Notes: generated by a model from the letters alone, not told the origin. Counted from the stretch's first letter, positions 1 through 8,268 are shown. The stretch: 64,000 nucleotides of DNA from an uncultured Faecalibacterium sp. (GCA_934548045.1 CAKTEM010000008.1:1-64000); one strand, 5' to 3'. A program made the numbers and translations.

Positions 1-323
1 GGGTTCTGTATTAAACGACGATCTGTCTCGACCTGCCATTGCTGACAGGCTCATGCCACCATCGGGACACGCGAGCAACGTTATACGTCCCATATAGGTG
101 TTGCTTCCGGTAGGGTTTACAAAGCCGCATAGTCACCTATGCGCTGGTGAGCTCTTACCTCGCCGTTTCATCCTTACCGCATTGCTGCGGCGGTTTGTTT
201 TCTGTTGCACTTTCCCTAAGGTCACCCTCGGCTGCCGTTAGCAGTTACCGTGCTCTGTGAGGCCCGGACTTTCCTCAGAATGGTCAAAGCCATTCCGCCG
301 CCGTATGTTCCACTCGTTTTCCG
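1..323 (-). ncRNA. rnpB: RNase P RNA, bacterial type A, 3' end cut off
   Basis: Catalytic RNA of RNase P, which matures the 5' end of tRNAs. Read on the minus strand it shows the conserved elements in order: GAGGAAAGTCCGGGC (276 down to 262), the GAAAGTGCAACAGAAA block near 220-205, GGTAAGAGCTCACC near 160-145, GTAAACCC near 120-113, and the 3' conserved AGACAGATCG followed by ACAGAA near position 5-10. The last few bases of the 3' strand lie outside the window. The 5' end is inferred from the promoter at 330-358, about 7 bases downstream of the -10. Confidence 0.93.
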
Positions 324-329
324 CTCCTC

Positions 330-358
330 ATCATACCATAAAAAAACAAGATTTGCAA
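330..358 (-). promoter_or_regulatory. rnpB promoter
   Basis: On the minus strand: -35 TTGCAA (358-353), a 17-base spacer, -10 TATGAT (335-330). The -35 hexamer is its own reverse complement and also serves the plus-strand promoter at 353-381. Confidence 0.7.
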
Positions 359-381
359 GTAGTACGAAAATTTGGTATAAT
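353..381 (+). promoter_or_regulatory. promoter of pseudouridine synthase gene
   Basis: -35 TTGCAA (353-358), a 17-base spacer, -10 TATAAT (376-381). It shares its -35 hexamer with the rnpB promoter on the other strand. Confidence 0.7.
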
Positions 382-419
382 ATTGTTATCTTTCGACAAA
401 TGGGGAGGCAGCGGACAGG

Positions 420-1331
420 ATGAAGCTCTATTTTCCGGTTCCGGAGTCTGCGGACGGCGTCCTGCTCCGCTCTTTTCTGCGCTCGTGCGCGGTTTCGACC
501 GATCTGGCACGGGCGGTCAAATTTCATGGCGGTGGATTTTTTGCCGACGGCGAACCCATTCTCGCCAACCGCCGCATCCATGCCGGGCAAAAAATTTCTT
601 TTGAGCTTCCGGCAGAAGGCGAGGGCGTGACCCCTCAGCCGGAGATTCCGATAAAGGTCGTCTACGAGGATGCCTTTGCGATTTTGTTCGAGAAACCGCC
701 CCAGATGGCCGTTCATCCGACGTTGAACTATCCGCTTGGCACGCTGGCGAATGGCTATGCGGCGTGGGCGGCGGAGCGCGGCGAAAGCCCGGTCTTCCGG
801 CCGGTCAACCGCATCGACAAGGATACCAGCGGTCTGGTTCTGGCGGCGAAAAACAGCTATGCCGCGCCGCTTTTGGCGCAACGGGTCGAAAAGCTCTATT
901 ATGCCATCGTGGAAGGCGAACTTTCGCTCGGCAGGGGCGTCATTGATGCGCCCATCGGCCGGAAGGGTGACAGCATCATCGGCCGGTGCGTGACGCCGGA
1001 CGGCAAGCCCAGCCGGACTGAATATACGATTCTAAAGGTAAAAGACGGCCTGAGCCTTGCGGCCTGCGTGCCGGTGACGGGCCGCACCCACCAGATACGC
1101 GTTCACTTTGCATCCATCGGGCATCCGCTGGCTGGAGATGACCTGTACGGCGGCAGCCGGGAAAAAATCGGGCGGCAGGCACTCCACTGTGCAAGGCAGA
1201 CATTTTATCTGCCCGAGAGCCGGGCAGTGTCAGACGGTGTGGAGATCTTGATGCCGATGCAGCTGAAACCGGTCACGGTCGAAAGTCCGCTTCCGGCGGA
1301 TATGGCGAAGCTGATTTCTTCGGAAGAATGA
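420..1331 (+). CDS. RluA/RluD-family pseudouridine synthase
   Basis: A 303-residue cytoplasmic RNA-modifying enzyme that should isomerise uridine to pseudouridine in rRNA or tRNA. The family signature is NRIDKDTSGL, with the probable catalytic Asp at residue 133; most members have His where this one has Asn130. A second conserved stretch, TGRTHQIRVH, lies near residue 220. The first 65 residues look like a weak S4-type RNA-binding region. The start ATG has a GGGGAGG ribosome site about 10 bases upstream. It is transcribed divergently from rnpB. Family is clear; the modified position cannot be told from sequence. Confidence 0.88.
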   Translation: MKLYFPVPESADGVLLRSFLRSCAVSTDLARAVKFHGGGFFADGEPILANRRIHAGQKISFELPAEGEGVTPQPEIPIKVVYEDAFAILFEKPPQMAVHPTLNYPLGTLANGYAAWAAERGESPVFRPVNRIDKDTSGLVLAAKNSYAAPLLAQRVEKLYYAIVEGELSLGRGVIDAPIGRKGDSIIGRCVTPDGKPSRTEYTILKVKDGLSLAACVPVTGRTHQIRVHFASIGHPLAGDDLYGGSREKIGRQALHCARQTFYLPESRAVSDGVEILMPMQLKPVTVESPLPADMAKLISSEE

Positions 1332-1496
1332 AGAAAACGTGAAAAGACCGTGAAATCCATGCCCAAATTTTGTGACAAACCTTGTTTCATCGGGTTTGGG
1401 GTGTATAATTAGAAGAGAGATGGTGCGCGCGGCTGAAACGAGAGGCCGTGCGATGGAGATATGACCTGAAATTCGATCAGGAAGGAGCTTTCCCTT

Positions 1497-3386
1497 TTGC
1501 TTGACGAAAAAACAAATGAAGTCCGGCAGGACGAGCAGCCCACAGCCCTGCCGATAAAAACGCGGCGCGAAAAGCTGCGGTCACGCTGGGCGCAGATCCA
1601 GTGCAGCAGCCTGCTGCGGCGGCATCGGCTCCGCCGCAAGACCCAGCATCACATGAACTGCTTCTCGATGAAAGTGCAGGCGACGCCGCTTCTGCTTGCG
1701 CTGGGCGAGCTGTTCTACGCGCTGGGCTTCTCCGCAGAGTATGTGTTCGTCCGGATGGGCCGGGCCATCAAAAACGCGGCTCTGAGCGTAAAAAATACAA
1801 CGGTAAAAGTTTTTCATGACCTGGCCGTCATCGCCTTTCCGGGCGCGGCACAGGTCTTCCGGGAGCTGTTCGGCCCCATCTATCTGTTCTTCCGGGGTAT
1901 CGCAGCACTTCTGGTACATGCAGACCGCATCCGGAAAAAAGAGGGCTTCGGCGCGGCTGTCCGTGCCGCCGGTCACTATTTCAGCAGCGGCATCCGGCGG
2001 AACATCAAGCTTCTGCCCCGAATGACGATGTATCTGCTTCCGGTGGCGGCGTTTGCGGTCATGATGACCGTCTACACCGGAACGATGACGCAGCCCTACG
2101 CACTGGCAGTCAAGGTGAACGGAGAGACTGTCGGCTATGTTGCCAATGAGGATGTCTTTAATTCCGCCCGTGACGATGTTGAACAGCGCATCAACTACGC
2201 TGGTACGGATAAAACAGAGTGGACCATCGAGCCGACCTTCACCCTTTCGGTATCACACAACGTCATGGACGAAAACGAGATGGCAAACGCCATCCTGATG
2301 AGTTCCAGCGACCAGATCAGCGAGGGTACGGCACTTTATCTGGATGATCAGCTGACCGCAGTCTGCTCGGATGGCGACGCCCTGCGCAGTTACATCGAGA
2401 GTCTGCTGGCACCCTACGAGAACACCGACGAGCCGGATACGACCGTCGGCTTCAATAAACAGGTCACCCTCGAGGAAGGCGTCTACTTCAACGAGAGCTT
2501 TGAGGATTACAACGATATCACGTCGATGCTGACCGGTGTGCAGCAGGCGGAGAAGATCTATACCGTTCAGACCGGCGATACCCTCTGGGCCATCGCGCAG
2601 AAGAACGACCTGACCTTTAAAGAGCTGTGCGCCCTCAACCCGAATTTCAAGGGTGCGCAGCTGACCGAAACCTCGAACATTCAGGTCGGCGACCAGCTCA
2701 TCGTCACCAAGGAAGAAGCGATGCTGGAAGTCCGCATCACAAAGATCGAGGTCAAGCAGGAAGAGATCCCGTATACCACTGAAACGACCCAGTCCAATGA
2801 GTACACCAAGGGTACCACCAAGACGCTGCAGGAGGGCGAAAACGGTCTGCGCAACGTCACGATGAAGAACGTCTATAACACCGAGGGAACTCTTGTGGAG
2901 CAGACCGTTCTTTCGACCGAAACGGTCAAGGAACCGGTCACCAAGAAGGTCGTCGTCGGTACCAAGAAGGTAACGAACAGCACCCGGTATATCACCGGTA
3001 GCGGTCAGTTCATCTGGCCGGTTCCGAGTTATCGTTACTGCTCGCGTTGGTACAGCAGCGGTCACAAGGGCGTGGATATCTGCGCACCGGCAGGCACACC
3101 CATCTATGCGACCGCAGCAGGTACCGTCACCAAGGCCGGTTACGAGCGCGGCGGTGCAGGCACAGGCTATGGATATTCGATTATCCTCAGCCACTCGGGT
3201 GGTTATACCTCGGTCTATGCGCATTGCTCGTCGCTGGTCGTCCATGCAGGCCAGACCGTCCGTCAGGGCCAGCTCATCGGCTATGTCGGCAATACCGGAC
3301 GTTCTTACGGCAACCATTGCCACTTCGAGATCCGCCGCAATGGTTCTTACATTCCGCCGCAGAATATCTTCCCGGGTAAAAAGTAA
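1497..3386 (+). CDS. membrane-anchored LysM-G5-M23 peptidoglycan endopeptidase
   Basis: A 629-residue cell-wall hydrolase. Residues 1-170 are basic and predicted cytoplasmic. A membrane segment (about 174-195) follows, then an outside part with a LysM peptidoglycan-binding domain (354-404, starting YTVQTGDTLWAIA), a G5 domain (about 410-490) and a C-terminal M23 zinc peptidase (507-625). The M23 metal ligands are visible as GHKGVD (H523, D527) and HCHFEI (H607/H609). The start is TTG at 1497, chosen because AAGGAG lies 9-10 bases upstream and no ATG is available. The order resembles M23 proteins that remodel the wall during growth or spore formation; the 170-residue cytoplasmic part is unusually long. 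Confidence 0.85.
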   Translation: MLDEKTNEVRQDEQPTALPIKTRREKLRSRWAQIQCSSLLRRHRLRRKTQHHMNCFSMKVQATPLLLALGELFYALGFSAEYVFVRMGRAIKNAALSVKNTTVKVFHDLAVIAFPGAAQVFRELFGPIYLFFRGIAALLVHADRIRKKEGFGAAVRAAGHYFSSGIRRNIKLLPRMTMYLLPVAAFAVMMTVYTGTMTQPYALAVKVNGETVGYVANEDVFNSARDDVEQRINYAGTDKTEWTIEPTFTLSVSHNVMDENEMANAILMSSSDQISEGTALYLDDQLTAVCSDGDALRSYIESLLAPYENTDEPDTTVGFNKQVTLEEGVYFNESFEDYNDITSMLTGVQQAEKIYTVQTGDTLWAIAQKNDLTFKELCALNPNFKGAQLTETSNIQVGDQLIVTKEEAMLEVRITKIEVKQEEIPYTTETTQSNEYTKGTTKTLQEGENGLRNVTMKNVYNTEGTLVEQTVLSTETVKEPVTKKVVVGTKKVTNSTRYITGSGQFIWPVPSYRYCSRWYSSGHKGVDICAPAGTPIYATAAGTVTKAGYERGGAGTGYGYSIILSHSGGYTSVYAHCSSLVVHAGQTVRQGQLIGYVGNTGRSYGNHCHFEIRRNGSYIPPQNIFPGKK

Positions 3387-3413
3387 TTGAATCTCACTGT
3401 CGTTTCAGACAAA

Positions 3414-3448
3414 ATGCCACCTCCCCTGTACAGGGGAGGCTTTGGCAT
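3414..3448 (-). repeat. palindromic intergenic repeat, copy 1 (short form)
   Basis: ATGCCA/TGGCAT arms enclose the palindrome CCTCCCCTGTACAGGGGAGG. Read on the minus strand it matches the first half of the copies at 12624, 29471 and 34986 (gccaaggcctc...gaggtggcat). It may also terminate transcription of the M23 gene. Confidence 0.65.
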
Positions 3449-3520
3449 CTCTGGAAGCTTTTTTGGGCAGAGAGATTTTACAATGGGTTCCTTAAAATTC
3501 ATATACAAAGGAGAATGATT

Positions 3521-4240
3521 ATGTCTACCCCTCACATCAGCGCAGAAAAAGGCGATTTCGCGAAGACCGTCCTGATGCCCGGCGACCCCCTCCGCGCAAA
3601 GTTCATCGCGGATACCTTCCTGCAGGATGTCCGTCAGGTCACGGGTGTCCGTGGAATGTTGGGCTTTACTGGCACCTACGAAGGCCGCCCCATCAGCGTG
3701 ATGGGCAGTGGCATGGGTATGCCCTCCATCGGCATCTACTCCTACGAGCTGTTCAAGTTCTATGATGTCGACAACATCATCCGCATCGGCTCTGCCGGCA
3801 GCTACACCGACAAGGCCAAGTTGTTCGACGTCGTGCTGGCAACGGGTGCTGTCAGCGAGTCCAACTATGCCCGTGTGCAGAGCGGCTATGAGGAGCCCAT
3901 CAGCTACCCGAGCCAGAGCCTGAACGACAAGCTGCGTGCCTCTGCCGAGAAGCAGGGCATCAAGCTCATCGAGGGCAACATCCACTCTTCCGACGTCTTC
4001 TACCGCCAGCCGTCCGATGCAAAGCCGACCTACTGGGAGAAGCTGCGTGACGAGCAGGGCTGTGTCTGCGTCGAGATGGAGAGCTTTGCACTGTTCGCAA
4101 ACGCAAAAGTCCTCGGCAAAAATGCCGCCTGCCTGCTGACCATCTCGGACAGCTTCGTCTCTCCGGAGATCACTACCGCAGAGCAGCGTCAGAAGAGCTT
4201 TACCGATATGATGAAGGTCGCTTTGGGTGCAGAATACTAA
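3521..4240 (+). CDS. deoD: purine nucleoside phosphorylase, DeoD type
   Basis: Phosphorolytic cleavage of purine (deoxy)ribonucleosides to base and (deoxy)ribose-1-phosphate. The 239-residue protein begins MSTPHISAEKGDF and carries the nucleoside phosphorylase-I signatures VLMPGDPLRAKFIA (near residue 20) and GSGMGMPS, plus the late VEMES motif that contacts the ribose. An ATG six bases upstream (3515) is rejected because AAAGGAG ends at 3513, leaving a proper 7-base spacing only for 3521. It is followed 28 bases later by cdd, so the two probably form a nucleoside-salvage operon. Confidence 0.95.
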   Translation: MSTPHISAEKGDFAKTVLMPGDPLRAKFIADTFLQDVRQVTGVRGMLGFTGTYEGRPISVMGSGMGMPSIGIYSYELFKFYDVDNIIRIGSAGSYTDKAKLFDVVLATGAVSESNYARVQSGYEEPISYPSQSLNDKLRASAEKQGIKLIEGNIHSSDVFYRQPSDAKPTYWEKLRDEQGCVCVEMESFALFANAKVLGKNAACLLTISDSFVSPEITTAEQRQKSFTDMMKVALGAEY

Positions 4241-4268
4241 GAAAAAACGATAAAGAGAGGTTTTTGTG

Positions 4269-4718
4269 ATGACAAAGCTGACTCTTGAAGAAAAACAGGA
4301 ACTCATCCGGATGGCACTGGAAGCCCGTGAAAAGGCGTATGTGCCGTATAGCGATTTTATGGTCGGTGCGGCCCTGCGTGCTGAAAACGGCAAGATCTAC
4401 ACCGGCTGCAACGTCGAGAACGCCGCCTTTACCCCGACCAGCTGCGCCGAGCGCACGGCTCTGTTCAAGGCAGTCGCTGACGGCGTGACGAAGTTCACGG
4501 ATATTGCAGTGGTTGGTTCTCGCCGCGGCGAGGTCAACAAGCAGATCACCTCGCCCTGCGGCGTCTGCCGTCAGGCTCTGTTCGAGTTCGGCGGACCGGA
4601 ATTGAATGTCATTATGGCAAAAACTCCGGACGATTTCATCGAGCGGAGTATGGATGAGCTTCTGCCTTTCGGTTTTGGCCCCTCCAACGTCGAGGGAAAC
4701 AAAGCAGTCGAGGACTGA
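4269..4718 (+). CDS. cdd: cytidine deaminase
   Basis: Zinc-dependent deamination of cytidine and deoxycytidine to uridine and deoxyuridine. The roughly 149-residue protein is the usual size for the tetrameric bacterial enzyme. Zinc-site motifs are CAERTA (first Cys and catalytic Glu) and PCGVC (second and third Cys); substrate-binding NVENAAF precedes them. GTG (4266) and ATG (4269) are both possible starts; ATG fits better with AGAGAGG at about 8 bases. Second gene of the deoD-cdd pair. Confidence 0.94.
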   Translation: MTKLTLEEKQELIRMALEAREKAYVPYSDFMVGAALRAENGKIYTGCNVENAAFTPTSCAERTALFKAVADGVTKFTDIAVVGSRRGEVNKQITSPCGVCRQALFEFGGPELNVIMAKTPDDFIERSMDELLPFGFGPSNVEGNKAVED

Positions 4719-4783
4719 AAACGAAGAAAAATAGTTTTGGCAGGCAAAAATCAGATGGATTTCTTGTTTTATTAAGAAGTAAT

Positions 4784-4826
4784 ACTTTTGTACAAACTTT
4801 ATAAAAACTTTGTAAAGATTTTGTAA
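4784..4826 (+). repeat. four phased 9-bp direct repeats upstream of the BMP lipoprotein promoter
   Basis: ACTTTTGTA (4784), ACTTTATAA (4796), ACTTTGTAA (4807) and ATTTTGTAA (4818) start 12, 11 and 11 bases apart, just upstream of the -35 at 4838. Roughly one helical turn apart, they could be activator sites or a bent AT-rich UP-type element. Confidence 0.45.
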
Positions 4827-4837
4827 TCGGTTTTTGC

Positions 4838-4866
4838 TTGCTTCTTTCGGTTTTCCTCGCTATACT
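4838..4866 (+). promoter_or_regulatory. promoter of BMP-family lipoprotein gene
   Basis: -35 TTGCTT (4838-4843), 17-base spacer, -10 TATACT (4861-4866). An inverted repeat ATGTGC...GCACAT (4879-4896) lies in the initial transcribed region and could be an operator. Confidence 0.6.
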
Positions 4867-4941
4867 TATGTACAGTAGATGTGCCAGTGCGCACATCACA
4901 TGAAATGATTTCAATTGTATCGTATAAAAGGAGAGATTCTT

Positions 4942-6123
4942 ATGAAGATGATTTCTCGTCGTAACTTCCTGGCAGCTGCTGGTATTTCCGCTGCTGCTCT
5001 GGCTCTGACCGCTTGTGGTGGTTCTTCCTCTTCCACCAGCACTGCTTCTTCCGCAGCTGCTTCCTCTACCGCTGCTTCTTCTGAGGCAAGCGAGGGCGGC
5101 AAGATCGTTAAGGTCGCACTGACCTGCGATACCGGCACGATCGACGATGAGAGCTTCAACCAGGCTTGCTGGTCTGCTGTTTCCGGCTACATGGGCGATG
5201 ACTGCCAGTACTACATCCCCGAGGCTGACGCTTCCGACGAGGATCGTGAGACCATGATCCGTCAGGCTGTCAACGACGGCGCAGAGGTCATCGTCTGCGT
5301 TGGTTATCTGTATGGTGCATCTCTGGCTTGGGCTGCTGACCAGTATCCTGATGTCAAGTTCATCGCAATCGACGTCACTCAGGGTGATATCGGCACCGAC
5401 AGCATCCCTGCAAACTGCTACTGCATCACCTTTAAGGAGGAGCAGGCAGGTTATCTGGCAGGTTACGCTATCGTTAAGGATGGCAAGACCAAGCTGGGCT
5501 TCCTCGGCGGCATGGCTGTTCCTGCAGTTATCCGTTACGGCTACGGTTTCGTTCAGGGTGCTGACAACGCAGCTCAGGAGCTGGGTTCCAACATCGACAT
5601 CAACTACTTCTACGGCGGCCAGTTCTATGGCGATGCTAACATCACCTCTCGTATGGAGGGCTGGTACTCCAACGGCACTCAGGTCGTCTTCGCTTGCGGC
5701 GGCGGTATCTACACCTCTGCTGTTGAGGCTGCTCTGAAGAACGACGGCTATGTCATCGGCGTTGACGTTGACCAGAACTACATCGGCGCAAACGGCGTTG
5801 CAGACGGCACCTACGCTTACAACCCGTTCATCACCTCTGCTATGAAGGGTCTGTCTGAGGCTGTCAGCACCGCTCTGTCCGACATCGAGGCAGGCGAGTG
5901 GAGCGACATCGCAGCTTCCAACGGCAACTTCGGTCTGGAAGATGGCGATTACATCGGCCTGCCCACCGCAGACGACAGCTGGAACTTCGAGAGCTTCACT
6001 GTTGATGAGTACGAGGAAGTCAAGGGTAAGATCGCTTCCGGCGAGATCACCGTTGATAACAACTCCGACGACGCTACCAAGCCCACCGTCAGCGAGTTCA
6101 CCAACGTTACCTACATCCAGTAA
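4942..6123 (+). CDS. BMP-family (PnrA-like) ABC substrate-binding lipoprotein, probable nucleoside receptor
   Basis: A 393-residue extracellular solute receptor. The N-terminus combines a twin-arginine-like stretch (SRRNFLAA) with a lipobox (LTAC), then a Ser/Ala/Thr-rich linker, so it may be a Tat-exported lipoprotein. The mature part is of the basic membrane protein type, with typical segments DDESFNQACWSAV near residue 70 and EEQAGYLAGYA near residue 175. Known BMP/PnrA receptors bind purine nucleosides, which fits the deoD-cdd neighbours. The start ATG follows AAAGGAGAG; an upstream TTG in frame lacks a ribosome site. No permease or ATPase gene follows; a strong terminator does. Codon use is noticeably skewed, as expected for a highly expressed gene. 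Confidence 0.85.
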   Translation: MKMISRRNFLAAAGISAAALALTACGGSSSSTSTASSAAASSTAASSEASEGGKIVKVALTCDTGTIDDESFNQACWSAVSGYMGDDCQYYIPEADASDEDRETMIRQAVNDGAEVIVCVGYLYGASLAWAADQYPDVKFIAIDVTQGDIGTDSIPANCYCITFKEEQAGYLAGYAIVKDGKTKLGFLGGMAVPAVIRYGYGFVQGADNAAQELGSNIDINYFYGGQFYGDANITSRMEGWYSNGTQVVFACGGGIYTSAVEAALKNDGYVIGVDVDQNYIGANGVADGTYAYNPFITSAMKGLSEAVSTALSDIEAGEWSDIAASNGNFGLEDGDYIGLPTADDSWNFESFTVDEYEEVKGKIASGEITVDNNSDDATKPTVSEFTNVTYIQ

Positions 6124-6153
6124 TCATTCTGGAGACCCCAAAGGGCAATCCAA

Positions 6154-6187
6154 GCGGCGCATCCTGAGCGGATGCGCCGCTTTTTGC
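6154..6187 (+). terminator. intrinsic terminator of the BMP lipoprotein gene
   Basis: Perfect 11-bp stem GCGGCGCATCC / GGATGCGCCGC with a 5-base loop, followed by TTTTT. Confidence 0.9.
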
Positions 6188-6201
6188 TGTATAAAAATCA
6201 T

Positions 6202-6230
6202 TTGCAATCGAATGATTTTTATGATATGAT
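6202..6230 (+). promoter_or_regulatory. promoter of the Rpn-type remnant
   Basis: -35 TTGCAA (6202-6207), 17-base spacer, -10 TATGAT (6225-6230). Confidence 0.5.
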
Positions 6231-6276
6231 AAAGAAAAGAACAACTGTTGACTTTCCGGAGAAAGTGAGAAAGAGA

Positions 6277-6722
6277 ATGAGTGAAAATGCAGCAGGCTGA
6301 ACGAGACGTATGTGATTTTCATTACGGAGCATGATGTGCTGGGAGATGGATTGCCGATATATCATGTTGACCGTGTTATCCGCGAAAGTAGAAAAGAATT
6401 CGGCGACGAAACACATATTATTTATGTGAACGCGCAGATTCAGGATGAAACAGCACTTGGCCGTTTAATGCACGATTTTGCGTGTCTGAACGCAGAAAAA
6501 ATGTATTATGATACGCTTGCAGAGCGTGTGCGATATTTTAAAGAAGAACAGAAGGGGGTCGTGACGATGTGCAAGGCTTTGGAAGAAATGCGTAAAAATG
6601 AACGAATTGAAGTAGCAGAAAGAATGTTGCTTTCAGGTAAGCTCAGCTATGAAGATATTGCGGCCTATACCGATTTGACCGTAGAAGAAGTAAAGGCCTT
6701 AGACCAGAAGAAATCTGCATAA
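6277..6722 (+). pseudogene. remnant of an Rpn family (PD-(D/E)XK nuclease) transposase
   Basis: From about 6303 the reading frame encodes the C-terminal part of the Rpn/PD-(D/E)XK recombination-promoting nuclease family: VIFITEHDVLGDGLPIYH, then IIYVN, GRLMHDF, MYYDTLAERVRYF and a tail with a short helical motif (LSYEDIAAYTDLTVEEV). The nuclease core that should precede it is missing. A start ATG at 6277 gives only MSENAAG before a stop, in a different frame, and may be the original N-terminus joined to the C-terminus by an internal deletion. The promoter upstream is intact, so a short protein from GTG at 6312 (136 residues) could still be made. Inferred to be a non-functional mobile-element relic. 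Confidence 0.7.
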
Positions 6723-6728
6723 CGGCAC

Positions 6729-6767
6729 AAAAGAATCAGCTCAAGCATCGCCTGAGCTGGTTCTTTC
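6729..6767. terminator. bidirectional terminator between the Rpn remnant and the MATE gene
   Basis: Hairpin AAGAATCAGCTCA ... TGAGCTGGTTCTTT. The flanking A and T runs suit both convergent genes. Confidence 0.75.
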
Positions 6768-6777
6768 ATATCAATCT

Positions 6778-8109
6778 TTACTTTTTCGCGACGGCTTTAT
6801 GATACACGGCGTAAGCGATCACGGCCGAGAGGAATTCGGTGATCCAGAAAGCGTGCCAGACACCGGTGGGGCCAAAGAAGTGGCAGAGCAGCCATGCCAG
6901 CGGCATGATGAAGATGATGTACCGGCAGAGGGAGATCACCAGCGACTCGACGCCCTTACCAAGGCCTTCCAAGGCACCGGAAGAGGTGGTAGAAACCGCC
7001 GAAATGATGAAGCCGATACAGATGATGCGCAGGGCAGTCTGGCCGATAGCGACCGTCTCCGGGTTGGTGGAGAAGAGCGAGATCAGCGAACCGGATGCCA
7101 GCAGGCAGATGATGGTACCGGCAGCCATGATGCCGGCACTGAGAACGAGGGTCAGGTTGTACAGCTTGGAGACGCGCTTGTGCTCGTTTGCGCCGTAGTT
7201 GTAGCCGACCAGCGGACGCATCCCCTGAACAATGCCGTTTGCCGGCAGGTAAAGGAAGGTCTGGAGCTTGTAGTAGATGCCGAGAACCACGACATAACTC
7301 TGGGAGAAGGTCGCCAGCAGACCGTTCAGGAAGGTGACGAGCAGAGAGGGCAGAGCAAGGTTCAGGATGGCTGGAATACCGATGCCGTATAGTTTACCGT
7401 CGAGGGCCGCATCCGGGCGCAGAAAGCTTTTGCGCAGGTGTACGGGGATCTCTGTCCGAGTGTAGGCGAAGAGGTACACACACAGAGTCAGCAGCTGACC
7501 AATGCCGGTGGCAAGGGCGGCACCGGCGATGCCAAGAGCCGGGAAGGGGCCGACGCCGAAGATGAGCAGGGGGTCAAGCAGGATGTTGCAGACACAGCCG
7601 GTCACGAGGGCGGCCATCGTCAGCTTCATCCGGCCAACGGCCTGAAACATCTTCTCGAAGGCGAGGGATGCCATGTTGATGATGGAAAACATGAAAACGA
7701 TGGTGGAGTAGGTCACACCCATCGAGACGACCGAGCTGTCCGGTGTGAACCGAGCGAGGAATGTCGGCATGATGAGTGGACAGATGAGCATTGCGATCAG
7801 GCCGTGCAGGACGGAGAACATCATGCCGTGGGTCGCAGCAGCGTCAGCCTTTTCACGGTCGCCTGCGCCCAGATAAAAGGAAATCTGGGCGTTGATGCCG
7901 ATGCCAAAGCCGATGGAAACAGCGTTGACGAAGTTCTGGATGGGATAGACGAGAGAAAGCGCGGTCATAGCCTGCTCACTGATTTGCGCAACGAAGAGGC
8001 TGTCTACAATGTTGTAAAGCGAGTTGACCAGCATCGAGATCACGTTGGGCAACGCCATCGAGATGAGCAGCGGAAAAACCGGCTTGGTTTTCATGAAAGT
8101 ATCGTTCAC
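6778..8109 (-). CDS. MATE family multidrug efflux transporter
   Basis: Integral membrane antiporter of the MatE family, exporting cationic drugs or metabolites at the expense of Na+ or H+. About 443 residues with two repeated MatE halves; the first begins PVFPLLISMALPNVISML and continues with NSLYNIVDSLFVAQIS, typical of the clostridial group. The GTG at 8109 (product start VNDTFMKTKPVF) is preferred to the ATG at 8094, because AAAGGAG lies about 10 bases upstream of the GTG. The gene has a long leader with a palindrome over the -10 and a terminator-like hairpin, suggesting induced expression. Substrate unknown. Confidence 0.88.
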   Translation of the reverse strand: MNDTFMKTKPVFPLLISMALPNVISMLVNSLYNIVDSLFVAQISEQAMTALSLVYPIQNFVNAVSIGFGIGINAQISFYLGAGDREKADAAATHGMMFSVLHGLIAMLICPLIMPTFLARFTPDSSVVSMGVTYSTIVFMFSIINMASLAFEKMFQAVGRMKLTMAALVTGCVCNILLDPLLIFGVGPFPALGIAGAALATGIGQLLTLCVYLFAYTRTEIPVHLRKSFLRPDAALDGKLYGIGIPAILNLALPSLLVTFLNGLLATFSQSYVVVLGIYYKLQTFLYLPANGIVQGMRPLVGYNYGANEHKRVSKLYNLTLVLSAGIMAAGTIICLLASGSLISLFSTNPETVAIGQTALRIICIGFIISAVSTTSSGALEGLGKGVESLVISLCRYIIFIMPLAWLLCHFFGPTGVWHAFWITEFLSAVIAYAVYHKAVAKK

Positions 8110-8149
8110 TTGTTTTTGGCTCCTTTGCTTGGTTTGGATTTTGGCGCAC

Positions 8150-8191
8150 AAAAAAGCCACACAACGGCTCTTTTGCAAGCTGTTGTGTGGC
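8150..8191 (-). terminator. attenuator-like intrinsic terminator in the MATE leader
   Basis: On the minus strand, GCCACACAAC...GTTGTGTGGC forms a 10-bp perfect outer stem (8191 to 8156), followed by six Ts (8155-8150). It lies between the promoter (8240-8268) and the start codon (8109), so it would stop transcription before the gene unless relieved. Confidence 0.75.
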
Positions 8192-8222
8192 GAAAAATAG
8201 CAAACACTGTAAAAATCCACAC

Positions 8223-8247
8223 GATATTTTAGGAACTCTAAAATATC
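8223..8247 (-). promoter_or_regulatory. 25-bp perfect palindrome (candidate repressor operator) over the MATE -10
   Basis: GATATTTTAG and CTAAAATATC are perfect 10-bp arms around a 5-base centre. The -10 hexamer (8245-8240) lies inside one arm, a common place for a repressor of the TetR or MarR type. The regulator is not encoded next to the gene. Confidence 0.55.
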
Positions 8248-8268
8248 ACATCCAAACAAAGTTGTCAA
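8240..8268 (-). promoter_or_regulatory. MATE gene promoter
   Basis: -35 TTGACA (8268-8263), 17-base spacer, -10 TATTTT (8245-8240) on the minus strand. Confidence 0.75.

Noticed and set aside
2253..3323. Antisense ORF (356 codons) within the M23 peptidase gene
   Set aside because: Opposite strand of a conserved multi-domain protein; Asp/Gly/Leu-biased shadow.
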